From positions 620,001 to 684,000 of the forward strand of contig JAJFPB010000013.1 of assembly GCA_020881915.1 (NCBI GenBank): a stretch of DNA of 64,000 nt, given 5' to 3'. Shown piece after piece: positions 32,232 through 41,265 of this stretch. Positions within the stretch are counted from its first letter, which is position 1; each line of letters opens with the position of its first letter. Source of the stretch: Paramyrothecium sp. XJ0827 (Eukaryota > Ascomycota > Sordariomycetes > Hypocreales > Stachybotryaceae). A program made the translations under genes and the position numbers. The notes below the pieces were generated by a model. That model was not told the origin of the DNA and did not search any database. It was given only the letters and a program-made list of their open reading frames with translations.

Positions 32232-35090
32232 ACGTATCCCATATGCGAGTGGTACATATAAGCGAGTGGTACACTTCACCACTACTTACCAGACAATTCA
32301 ATCCAGAATTCAACCATAACGCCTTAGATCAATATAAAATAATTGCTATTGCATCAAGAAGATTGCATTACAGCTATCTGGCAAGTTCGCGCATTATGAC
32401 CGCTGTTTCCGCACCGCCCACAGCGCCTTTTCTTCGTCTCCTCCCATGGCTTGCGACTACTACTTTGCTGTGTTTCCTGCTTTATCTGAACATCTACATT
32501 GTTCTGTGCCTGTTGATCTTGACCAGCAGCTAAAGTCATACTTCCCCCTCGTCGGAGACGTGTTTTCTTAGCTCTCCGGCGTCGGCTAAGTATATTATTT
32601 GCCTCTCGAAGGTCGCTGTTCTCTGCCTTCAAAAGTGCCATGTGGTGCATAATTCCTTGTGCCCCCTTCGAGAACTGCTGAAGGGGCTCAAGGATTGGTG
32701 ATGGAGAGCTTCCTTGATGATTAGAAATTCGGGTTCTAAGCAATTCATATTGTGAATTAGCTTCAGCGGTATTTGTTGGCGTTCTGGATGTCCATGGTTC
32801 GGGTTGACTGTGAGAGATGCTTGGAGGCGTTGGCGTCTTCAGCTTCACAGGAAGCTTTGAAATGACCGATTGTGGGTTATAAGGCACAAGCCCGGATCCT
32901 CTAAAGCCTCCCTGGATATTCTTTTCTGTTATTGAATCATTGAATGCGCCATGAAATGCCTCCAGGAAGTCCTCCTTCGAAATGTGTGTGTACCCGCCCT
33001 TCATCTTTATCTCAATTTGGCGACCGTAGGCTGTTTTTAACGGGCCAAAACAGCCAACATCAAGAGGCTGGAGTATATGAGATGAATGAGGAGGCATGCA
33101 AAGCGTAATGTTCTTATTATCCTTGCAGTAGAGCTCGAACTCGACGGATCGGTGACTTTCATGGCCATCCAGGATAAGAAGACGATATGCGCCCGAAGTA
33201 CGCGACTGAGTATGCTTATTGAAATGCTGAATCCATTGCAGACCAGTTTCGTTCGTTGTCCAGCCGTTTTCTGTTGTTGCAATCACCCAGTCGTGTGGCA
33301 AAGGGCTGTCTTCATACCATGATGACAGGTGGAATTTGCCTGCAAGAATGATGAACGGTGGGATGCAAAAACCTAATGCGCCAACGCCTTGGATCACTGT
33401 AGTCCATTCGCGATTGCCTGGCTGCTTCTTCTTTGCATTCTGACGGCCGTCTGAGGATGTGACAACCATCCCTGGTACGATAAGTCCCATCATAAACCCA
33501 GTCTCATCAAAGTTGTATGTATCCTCATCGAGGATACCGTATTTCGCGGTCGTGTTCGCCACAAGGCGAAACCCCGGGTCAATCACGACTGGATCTTCGC
33601 ATTTAGCCCTCTGGTAGTCATATCTGCGAAGACGACGCGTCCGGAGGTCTGATTGACGCTTAACGAAGTTTGAAGTCCAGAGCTTTCCGACGCGTTCTGA
33701 ACTACGCTCAGCCAGCAGATGATTCGCCATATCTTCCACATCGCTAAACCTAGGCGGATGAAACCGCGCATCGAGGTCAAGAATATACTCAATAATTGCC
33801 TTCTCTTCTGATTCTGTCAATTTCTTTGAATTGGGCTTCGAGATCACATGGTTCGCATGAAGAGGAATAAGCCCGGCCCCTCGGAAGCCTCCCTGGATAT
33901 TATCCTTTATCATAGTGGCTCGATGTGCGGCGTGGAAGGCAGGAAAGAACTCGGTCTTTGAGATGTGTGTAATAGAGCATTTGATTAACTGCTCAATTTC
34001 TCGACCGTAAGCTTTTTTCAGCGGCCCAAAGCAACCCACATCAAGCGGCTGGAGTAGATGAGATGAATGAGGCGGCATACAGAGGGTAATGATCTTATTG
34101 TCCTTGCAGAAATCCTCAAAAGCCACCGAGTGGTGGCTTTCATGCCCGTCAAGGATCAGAAGACGATAGGCACCATTTGATCTTTTAATCGTATGCCGAT
34201 TGAAGTGCTTTAGCCACTGGAGGCCCGTCTTGTTATCAGTCCAGCCATTCTTAGTGGTTGCAATAGCCCAGTCGCCCGGGAGGTTGCTTTCTCGATACCA
34301 ACTAGAGAGATGATACTGGCCCGCAACAATGATGAACGGCGGCAGAGCCCAACCTTCTGCATTAATCGATTGAACCGCTGTAACCCACTCACGGTTTCCC
34401 GGCTGAACCCTTTTAGGATTTGCACGCCTTTCTGTGCCTGTAACAACCATGCCGCTCGCAATAACGCCCATCATAAAGCCTGTCTCATCAAAGTTGTACC
34501 AATCATTTGATCTTATGCCATACTTCGCGATTGTGTTCTCTATAAGTAAGAACCACGCGTTTATTGCGACTGGATCTTCGCATTTAGCTCTCTGAAAGTT
34601 ATATCTGCGAAAGAAACGCGTCTTGAGCTGTGGTTGCCTCTTGACAAAGGTTGAAGCCCAGCGTGTTCCAACAGGAGGCGCATCGCGATCAGCAAGCAGT
34701 CGATTGGCCATATCTTCAACACCACAAAGCCGGGGGGGAAACCCTCGTATATCCAGGTCAAGGATATACTCAACTATCGTCTGTTCTTCAAGATCAGATA
34801 GTTTACGTGAATTGGCCACAGCATCGCGTCGGGACTGTATGCCCTGTTGCCGACGACCCAGTGTTTTGCGAGGGATATTATAGATAGCTGCAGCGCGTCG
34901 CAAGCTTAATTTTGGGTTTGATTGAAGGGTTTGAAGTGCAAGATGAAGATTAGCTTCTTTTCTTTGGCTTGACATACTTAATTGTGGTGAATCAATTGAT
35001 CTTTTAGTGATGATGTAGATTGAGGTATTTTTGGGCCACTCGCTATGCTGGGCCACTCGCTATGCTGGGCCACTCGCTATACATGTACGT
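32232..35090 (-). mobile_element. pogo element with fused double transposase and unlike ends
   Basis: The ends are ACGTATCCCATATGCGAGTGG (left) and, read inward from the right, ACGTACATGTATAGCGAGTGG, flanked by TA (32230-32231, 35091-35092). The left repeats the unit GCGAGTGGTACA twice. The right repeats AGCGAGTGGCCCAGCAT three times. The unit core is the same but the spacers differ, so the two ends appear to derive from two related subfamilies. Confidence 0.85.
32354..34975 (-). CDS. tandem double pogo transposase, single 873-aa ORF
   Basis: Transposase that would bind the TIRs and cut DNA with a DDD active site, but here present twice in one ORF. The start chosen is the ATG at 34975 (MSSQRKEANLHLAL); the frame extends to 35056. 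Unit 1 (residues about 1-380) has a psq helix-turn-helix (LSLRRAAAIYNIPRKTLGRR), a CENP-B-like domain (RWASTFVKRQP) and the triad [34 protein letters not shown]. Near 33835 it passes without a stop into unit 2, which lacks psq but has CENP-B (LWTSNFVKRQ), the same triad again, a basic coiled coil and a CCHC knuckle CGRCGNSGHNARTC. Unit 1 lacks the coiled coil and knuckle. The two units are clearly diverged, so this is not a simple recent duplication. Confidence 0.9.
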   Translation of the reverse strand: MSSQRKEANLHLALQTLQSNPKLSLRRAAAIYNIPRKTLGRRQQGIQSRRDAVANSRKLSDLEEQTIVEYILDLDIRGFPPRLCGVEDMANRLLADRDAPPVGTRWASTFVKRQPQLKTRFFRRYNFQRAKCEDPVAINAWFLLIENTIAKYGIRSNDWYNFDETGFMMGVIASGMVVTGTERRANPKRVQPGNREWVTAVQSINAEGWALPPFIIVAGQYHLSSWYRESNLPGDWAIATTKNGWTDNKTGLQWLKHFNRHTIKRSNGAYRLLILDGHESHHSVAFEDFCKDNKIITLCMPPHSSHLLQPLDVGCFGPLKKAYGREIEQLIKCSITHISKTEFFPAFHAAHRATMIKDNIQGGFRGAGLIPLHANHVISKPNSKKLTESEEKAIIEYILDLDARFHPPRFSDVEDMANHLLAERSSERVGKLWTSNFVKRQSDLRTRRLRRYDYQRAKCEDPVVIDPGFRLVANTTAKYGILDEDTYNFDETGFMMGLIVPGMVVTSSDGRQNAKKKQPGNREWTTVIQGVGALGFCIPPFIILAGKFHLSSWYEDSPLPHDWVIATTENGWTTNETGLQWIQHFNKHTQSRTSGAYRLLILDGHESHRSVEFELYCKDNKNITLCMPPHSSHILQPLDVGCFGPLKTAYGRQIEIKMKGGYTHISKEDFLEAFHGAFNDSITEKNIQGGFRGSGLVPYNPQSVISKLPVKLKTPTPPSISHSQPEPWTSRTPTNTAEANSQYELLRTRISNHQGSSPSPILEPLQQFSKGAQGIMHHMALLKAENSDLREANNILSRRRRAKKTRLRRGGSMTLAAGQDQQAQNNVDVQIKQETQQSSSRKPWEETKKRRCGRCGNSGHNARTCQIAVMQSS

Positions 35091-35121
35091 TAATTAATCA
35101 GTCGTTAAGTAAAACCTTCCA

Positions 35122-35608
35122 TTACTTGAAGAATGGCCGCTCGAACAAGCGGTTCTGAAACGCATCACCATTGGTGGCTCGGTGACCGTCCTCAGATACC
35201 CGCATAACTGGAAGAGAGAGGAAGCCTAGAACAAAATTGGTCTTGATGCTGGTTGCTAGGCCCTGGACTTTTGGCAAGCACGAAGCCTGGACCGTGGCGG
35301 TCACCGAACGGTGACTTGGGCCTGGCTGATGCGGCATTATCACCTGGCACTGGCCCCGAATACTTGGCGTCGTTCTCCACATGGCCGCCTTGGTGCAGCG
35401 CAATGGTTTTGAAGTCTCCAGATCCTTGTTGAAGCGACACTTCGCTAAACTGTCCGCCAGCGTGCTTCTGCCTCTTGCCAATGCCGTGGTTCTTCCCAAT
35501 AAGCGGCCGTCCATGTGTCAAAACTATCAACTGAATCGTATCATCGCGTACGAAGTGGATATTCCCTTGGGCAGTGCAAAGCTCCCTTGGGCATTGACTC
35601 GACGGCAA
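35122..35608 (-). pseudogene. unidentified gene remnant
   Basis: The minus strand reads IHFVRDDTIQLIVLTHGRPL, GKNHGIGKRQKHAGGQFSEV and GDFKTIALHQGGHVENDAKY in one frame (35608-about 35200), and ends in another frame as NGDAFQNRLFERPFFK just before TAA at 35122. The conserved-looking composition with a late frame change suggests a decayed gene, of which only a C-terminal part remains. A second minus ORF (35993-35742, HIKSAWEIKENGEWQDIG...) may be an upstream exon. I do not recognise the family. The adjacent pogo element may have cut its 3' flank. Confidence 0.35.
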
Positions 35609-35993
35609 GTAAGTCAGCCCTCATATACGTCTCGACATCTCTCCTGTCGACTCCTAATATCCCTTTACATCACATACCCGAGCTTAGCCACCTATCTATC
35701 CCATAGAACCTTGGCCCTGAAAAATCAGCCCAGGCAGTCGGTTAGCGTGGTACCACAGCTGGCCATGGTGAGACTCTGTTACGATGTTGGTCTCCAATTT
35801 GAAGCTTTCTCTTTGGTGGACAAGGCTCCACGACTTCTGGCAGCAGCATCTTCCAATAGAGGATGCCGCCATGGATTCCAATATCCTGCCACTCGCCATT
35901 TTCCTTTATTTCCCATGCACTTTTAATATGAGATCCTGCCAAATGTAAAATGCGAATGACTTCGTCACATCCTATCGCTGAGTTACATCTCAT

Positions 35994-36550
35994 GCAATAC
36001 TGAATTCCCCATACGCGAGTTTCTTGGGTGTATTCGAGGCAGTTTCCCTAATCGATTAGTGAATTGATGTTGGCTCTTTTTCAGGTATACTCACACAAAG
36101 CCAGCCGTAGCACCATATATCGGCCATAACTCAGAACAAGTATGGGTCAGAGTAGATTGCTAACTGTATTCGTTCGACGAAGTACTACCTGGCGTTGTCT
36201 TGTAGGAGACGATGAGTCCTTAACAATAAAGCCTAATCCATTTGTACCGCTGATGATTGTTGATAATAATGTCGTGGCAGTCCAAGACATATGTAGCTCT
36301 TCCGCATTGATGTCTGATTTCTGCACCCTGCGAAAAAGATATTGGCTATGCATGACGGCGGCGCAATCCTTCTAGCGAAGCACAGTAATCCTAATGTATT
36401 ATTGACGCGTCCCGTATATAGTACTAATACCGATGGACACCAGAGAATCTGATTGGCGCTCTAAGGACTGCATGTATTTCTCAGGGAAGAGCATATTTCT
36501 GACGTCACATTGGGGGAGCAATACGGCGTTGCCTGACTGCGCCCCCTCAT
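35994..36550. other. no recognisable gene
   Basis: Short ORFs only (for example 36142-36375 plus); no domain or terminal repeat. It probably contains the former promoter of the bZIP relic that follows. Confidence 0.35.
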
Positions 36551-36889
36551 ATGTTTTTGTGGCGTCTTTTACTTGTTACTTTTGCGTTGGTGATGACGGT
36601 TCTGGACTGTAAGCCACAAAAGCGAAAACAGCGACACAATGAGCAAGACAAAGCCATGAAGCGAAATCAAGAAAAGGAACGGAACCGGTGGGCGGCAGCT
36701 AAGTGTCGTAAAAAGAAGAACCAGTCGATGCACGAGCTTTGAAAAAACCAAGCAGAATACGAAGGTCTCCTGGAAGAGGTCATTATGTTGAAAAGCTTGC
36801 TTTTGTTTCATGCCTTCTGTGATGATGCAAACATCGACCAGTGGTTGCAAAATACGGCAACCGAATTCGTACGAATGCACACGCCTTAA
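36551..36889 (+). pseudogene. bZIP transcription factor with in-frame TGA
   Basis: The reading gives a basic region QEKERNRWAAAKCRKKKNQS, with the N-x7-R/K bZIP pattern (NRWAAAKCR), followed by a leucine-zipper-like helix: HEL, stop (TGA 36740-36742), then KNQAEYEGLLEEVIMLKSLL. The same frame continues after the stop through FHAFCDDANIDQWLQNTATEF to TAA at 36889. bZIP proteins dimerise through the zipper and bind short palindromes; this copy would stop at the first zipper heptad. The start is uncertain: the ORF begins with a hydrophobic stretch unlikely to be native, so the true 5' part is probably lost. Confidence 0.7.
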
Positions 36890-37748
36890 CGCTCCATAAT
36901 GTAGATGTTTTCATTATAGCAAGTTGATTGGGTGAAATTCCGGAGATGACACCGAAAAAGAGTTGCTTCTTATTGGTTGACAGCTGGGATTATTCCAGGG
37001 TCACACTGACCATGTGCTCCGGTTTATCATTGGATAGATAAACCGCGGGCGAATTTACCCCCCACAGCAATATGATGCTCGTATGATGCAGCACACAAAA
37101 ACTGTATCACCTCAGTGTATATCTACAAAATGCATCAGAAGGAGAGGGTTTTGCTTCCTGCGCCGCCACCAGCCGCTGATGGGCCGCCGTCACTGCCGAT
37201 ACCGGGAGAAGGTCTAAGAAAGAGACACCCAGCATGGCTATCTGTCAACCATATGGTGTACCACAGTACCCGCAGCACCGGCCCGGGATGACCCAAACCT
37301 CGTTTCCAGATTGGAGGCAATTCAGGCATTTAGTACCTGGCATCTACATTATTCTTGTATTTAGATATACGCACTAGTATTTTATAAAGTGATAGGATGT
37401 ACGGCTCGGGACTAATATTGCTTTTAAGACACTTCTTGCAGTGTGGGGTCCTGGCATTCTGGTGACTTGGTCTGGCCAGGGACCTGCAGCCACGTGATGC
37501 CTGCAAGCCAATTGGCGAGAACCTTTGCGGCTGAGTCGGCAAGACACGTCGAGGCATCGCCAGCCTTGTCCACGACCCTCCTTGCAAACTTGACATGGCC
37601 ATAGGTGGCTGCGGTTCCAGATACGGAGAAAACGGTACCAAGACGATCCGCCCTTAGCTGTATGCAAGCCCATTGCCTGTTGGAAACAGCACAAAACGAG
37701 CTGTCCCATCACGCACATATCTACATCGGCTGCGGCGCGTGCCCCATA
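36890..37748. other. no confident gene; likely leader of the PNP_UDP fragment
   Basis: Antisense ORFs (37374-37889 and others) overlap the next gene and are considered shadows. The last 200 bp before 37749 may be its promoter and 5' leader. Confidence 0.35.
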
Positions 37749-37880
37749 ATGGCAACTGTGCCCCACCGCCCCGTCACACGTCGCGAGTTCGAGATCGCCC
37801 TGATCTGCGCCCTGACCAGCGAGGCCGACGCCGTCGCCGCCCTCTTCGACCACCACTGGGACGACGATGACGTGCACGGT
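37749..37880 (+). pseudogene. PNP_UDP-type NLR N-terminus, cut by a LINE
   Basis: From ATG 37749 the reading is PHRPVTRREFEIALICALTSEADAVAALFDHHWDDDD. This is the characteristic start of the nucleoside-phosphorylase-like effector domain found at the N-terminus of many fungal NLRs (PNP_UDP followed by NACHT or NB-ARC). After about 44 residues the similarity ends and a Tad-like LINE follows. The rest of the gene is not in the window. The fragment is well preserved, suggesting a fairly recent loss. Confidence 0.75.
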
Positions 37881-38019
37881 TTTGCTCACCGTTGTTGGCG
37901 AACTGGTACTGGGTCAGATTAGTAAAGATAAGACAGGACGATCCGGGGAATTCGAGTTGATATAGGGTGCGTAGATAGTTTTTGTCCTATTGTTTCATTG
38001 GTTGTGGGGTTGGTTTCAG

Positions 38020-39309
38020 ATGGCGGATCCGACGACCGATCCGGATGCGGCGGAGATCGTTGTGGGACGTGCGGCCCCCACGACGCCAACGCGGCCGACG
38101 CGTTTGGTGAAGCCGAGCGTGAAGGCGAAGGAGGCAGGCTGGGTCGACGAAATATCGCCGACCCAGAAGGGGAGGAAGCGGACGACACGTGCGATACGAG
38201 CTCCGCCAGCTGATACGGACATTGAGCACGCGAAAATCGCACACAAAGGCCATACCGATGGCGAAACCGGAAAAGCACTTTTGTTGAGAGTGCTTGAGGA
38301 GTTGAGGGACCTGAAAGACGCGTCAAAGAAGCAAGAAGAACTCATCGGCGATCTTCACGGACAATTGGGCAACTCGCAACAAGAGCTTCGAGAGACTAAA
38401 GACGAACTCAGAACGGTGCGCGAACAACTGGAAACCCTCACCACGACCATAGCCCTATCCCAGTCAAGTCCAAGGGCCTCATACGCCGAAGTGGCCCGCA
38501 CGCCACCGGACAGTAACGCGAGTAATGTGCGGCCCCTGTCCTCATTCAGAACAGGACCGTCCGACTGGACCGATACCCTTTACTGTACGATTGATGTCTC
38601 CCGAACGGAAAATGCTGAGAGCGGCAGCGCTGCTCCGGGCGCCGTGCGGACCCTGATCGAAACGGAAGTCAGGGCCGAGCTGGGCCAGTCCAATTGGCGA
38701 TGCCGAGCTGTGACTAAAGACCAAAAGAACGGATACCGTATCAGGATCGCCTGCCGCAACGAGGAGGAGCACTCGCTGGTCAAGCGAGTGGCAGAGACCA
38801 AAGTTCCCCGCGGAGCTCGAGTTCTGCGGGATGAGCTGTATCCCATCAAGGTAGACAACGTCAATCGATTGGCGGTCATCGATGAGTTTGACGGCATCCG
38901 ACCTGAGGCAGCAGAGACCTTCAGTCAGGAAAACGATATGCAGGTAGCGAAGGTAGCATGGTTGAGCAAGCGCGACACGTCCAAAGCATATGGATCGATG
39001 GTTGTCTACCTGAAGAAAGCGTCAGATGCAAAGAAGGCTCTCCAAGAGGGTTTCTTCTACGCAGGAGGCGAATCGGGATACACGGGGCCATTTGAGCGCC
39101 GAGCCCGACCGGAGCAATGCTACAACTGCCAGGAGATCGGACACAAAGCATTCCAGTGTCGTAAGCCCCAGATGTGCGGAAGATGTGCTAGGGGAGGACA
39201 CCACCACAGCACATGCGACGAACAGATCGTGAAATGCGTGCTCTGCGGAGGCCCGCATGAGTCGTTCAGCAGGAACTGCCGGAAGCTCTTCCCCAGCCAC
39301 CATGACTAA
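38020..39309 (+). CDS. LINE ORF1 (gag-like, three zinc knuckles)
   Basis: A 429-residue nucleic-acid-binding ORF1 of a Tad-clade LINE, which would package the element RNA. It begins MADPTTDPDAAEIVVG at 38020. Residues about 85-150 form a coiled coil (LLLRVLEELRDLKD, LRETKDELRTVREQLETL). A central RNA-binding-like region follows. The C-terminus has three CCHC-like knuckles: CYNCQEIGHKAFQC, CGRCARGGHHHSTC and CVLCGGPHESFSRNC. Its stop overlaps the ORF2 start in ATGACTAA (39302-39309), which suggests reinitiation or coupled translation. No stop or shift was seen, so ORF1 is intact although the element is not. Confidence 0.85.
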   Translation: MADPTTDPDAAEIVVGRAAPTTPTRPTRLVKPSVKAKEAGWVDEISPTQKGRKRTTRAIRAPPADTDIEHAKIAHKGHTDGETGKALLLRVLEELRDLKDASKKQEELIGDLHGQLGNSQQELRETKDELRTVREQLETLTTTIALSQSSPRASYAEVARTPPDSNASNVRPLSSFRTGPSDWTDTLYCTIDVSRTENAESGSAAPGAVRTLIETEVRAELGQSNWRCRAVTKDQKNGYRIRIACRNEEEHSLVKRVAETKVPRGARVLRDELYPIKVDNVNRLAVIDEFDGIRPEAAETFSQENDMQVAKVAWLSKRDTSKAYGSMVVYLKKASDAKKALQEGFFYAGGESGYTGPFERRARPEQCYNCQEIGHKAFQCRKPQMCGRCARGGHHHSTCDEQIVKCVLCGGPHESFSRNCRKLFPSHHD

Positions 39310-39832
39310 CTCACTCAGGATAGTACAACTCAACGTCAAAAAGCAGGGAACGATACACGACAGCTTGATGAATGATCATGACTTGCAGAATGCTGCGGTG
39401 ATCATGATTCAAGAACCACAAGCAAGAAATATAGATGGACGCCTCATAACGACACCCATGACGCACCATAAATGGACGAAAATGACACCACAAACGTGGA
39501 ACGAAGGGAGATGGGCAATCAGAGGCATGCTATGGGTCAACAGGGATCTCGAAGCAGAACAAATACACACAGACTTGCCCGATCTGACAGCAGCCGTCAT
39601 TCGACTAGACCAAAGGATCGTCCTGGTCGCCTCCGTCTACGTGGCAGGGCAAGACGAGGAAGCACTACAGGATATGTGCAGCATCTTGCGCAAACTGATC
39701 CTCGACTTGAGACGCCAAGCAGACCGGCCAGTCGAGGTAGTAATTGCCGGAGATTTCAATCGCCACGACCAATTGTGGGGTGACGATGATGTTTCCCTGG
39801 CCCGACAGGGCGAAGCGGACCGCATCAATTAA
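39302..39832 (+). pseudogene. LINE ORF2 N-terminal endonuclease fragment
   Basis: From ATG 39302 the reading shows the apurinic-like endonuclease of LINEs: LRIVQLNVKKQ, VIMIQEPQ (catalytic glutamate), MLWVNRDL, IVLVASVYV and VIAGDFNRHDQLWG (catalytic aspartate and asparagine). The domain would nick the target to prime reverse transcription. It ends near 39830, before the final SDH motif, at the junction with the pogo fragment. The reverse transcriptase and RNase H parts are missing. Confidence 0.85.
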
Positions 39833-40588
39833 CACACGTTTCCAAGACCGAGTTCTTTCCCGCCTTCCACGCTGCACACCGAGCCACTATGACCAATAAC
39901 AATATTCGGGGAGGGTTTAAAGGCGCCGGACTTGCTCCTTTAGATGCGAACCATCTGATCTCGAAGCTTGATATCCGGCTACGGACTCCAACGCCTGCTA
40001 TCGATGAGCCGGAGCTTCCTGCCCCTTGGACCTCAAGGACCCCAAAGACGGTCAGAGAAACCGAATCTCAATCTGAATATATTGAAAGACGAATCAGAGG
40101 ACATAAGAGCAGCTCTCCGGCATCAATTATTGATGCATTGAATTCATTTTCTAAGAGTTTACTCGCAAATCAGCACAAGATGGCATTACTAGAGGCTGAG
40201 GTTAAGGACCTTCGAGAGGCAAATGAGATCCTAAGCCGGCGCCGGAGGGAAAAAAAGAAACGCCTACGCAATGGAGGGATGATGACTGTAGGGGAAGGTC
40301 AGGCATCAATTGATCAAATGGATATTGATACGCAGGCAGTAGCCGAATCATCGAGGCAAGGTGGTCAAAGAAGGTCAGGGCAGCCGAGGGTAAGGCATTG
40401 TGGTGTATGCGGTAAGCCCGGTCATAACGCACGAACATGTAAGATAGAGGTAGAGGTATTTGGGCAAGAGTATAGCGATTAGTTTTTATTGATCGAATAG
40501 TTTGTGGTGTTTAAATTGAGGTCCCAATCTTGAGGATTGAGATTTGTGGAGCGCTCGTTATGTTGGAGCGTTCGTTATGCATGTACGT
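39833..40588 (+). mobile_element. pogo 3' fragment with one intact end
   Basis: The fragment starts abruptly inside transposase coding sequence at the LINE junction and ends with a normal pogo terminus, GCATGTACGT at 40588, followed by TA. The end contains two units of GGAGCGYTCGTTATG, comparable to the right end of the 32-35 kb element but of another subfamily. The left half is absent. Confidence 0.8.
39834..40482 (+). pseudogene. pogo transposase C-terminal fragment
   Basis: The translation begins THVSKTEFFPAFHAAHRATM and continues NIRGGFKGAGLAPLDANHL, a Pro-rich linker (RTPTPAIDEPELPAPWTSRTPKT), a basic coiled coil (EANEILSRRRREKKKRLRNG) and the CCHC knuckle CGVCGKPGHNARTC, ending EYSD. 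It is closest in reading to the transposase at 2179-3381, which also ends in EEYSD, so both belong to one subfamily. It lacks helix-turn-helix and all catalytic aspartates. Confidence 0.9.
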
Positions 40589-41265
40589 TATATTATATTT
40601 CAATCTCATAAATTTGCAGAAGTGTAATGCCGCTGCTTTTGTGCTCTTTGTATGTTTGCATTTGCTGACATCAGCGGACTAGCGCACCCTATGAAGTACA
40701 AAAGCAAGCAAATAGCCCTTTGCCATAAACTCGTAAGATTAATATATAATACACTGATAAATTATATTGACCTTCCTACTATAACTTACCTACTTACCTG
40801 ACCTTTTTATAAAAAATTATTTTAGTGATTTCTTGATAGTATCTTAGGGTTCAGAGTGTGCAGTGGATGTACCATCGGGTGCCCAAATATCCCAAAGCAG
40901 GGTGCCCATGTATCAGCCGCCCGAGGTAGATAGTTCAGTTCAGTTCAGTTCTATTCCTACTCGGTTGTAGCTGCTAGATACATAAGCAGCCATGCCCGGC
41001 TAGCGGGGTTGGCGGACAGCCGAAGCTCGCTCCGGACGTTAATCCGAGGCTTGCCCCACTTCGCCAACATCAACTGACATTGACCAGCTGTCCCCAATGG
41101 TCCCGCTTTTTCCTCAACCTCAATCAACCTCTCTGGACTTACTATTGTGTAGATCTCGACTACCCCTTTACGAGGCGCTGAGACTGTTATAAACACTTAG
41201 CATCTTCCAGACATTGCATCGCGATTGAAACATCAACAGAAACTGCTTCAGAGCTTGAAGTCACC
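40589..41265. other. intergenic; AT-rich, with a GTTCA microsatellite
   Basis: A short (GTTCA)n run lies at about 40932-40950. The last 80 bp before 41266 look like a 5' leader of the HET gene (CATCAACAGAAACTGCTTC). No other feature was seen. Confidence 0.4.

Larger units (their letters stand above)
37885..39832 (+). mobile_element. Tad1-like LINE, 3'-truncated
   Basis: The element has a 5' leader, gag-like ORF1 and the first part of ORF2, and stops inside the endonuclease, where a pogo fragment begins. The exact 5' border was not fixed; it lies between the end of the PNP_UDP similarity (about 37880) and the ORF1 start. No reverse transcriptase is present. Confidence 0.75.

Noticed and set aside
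35381..35926. 181-codon plus ORF
   Set aside because: Antisense to a more coherent minus-strand remnant and with no domain.
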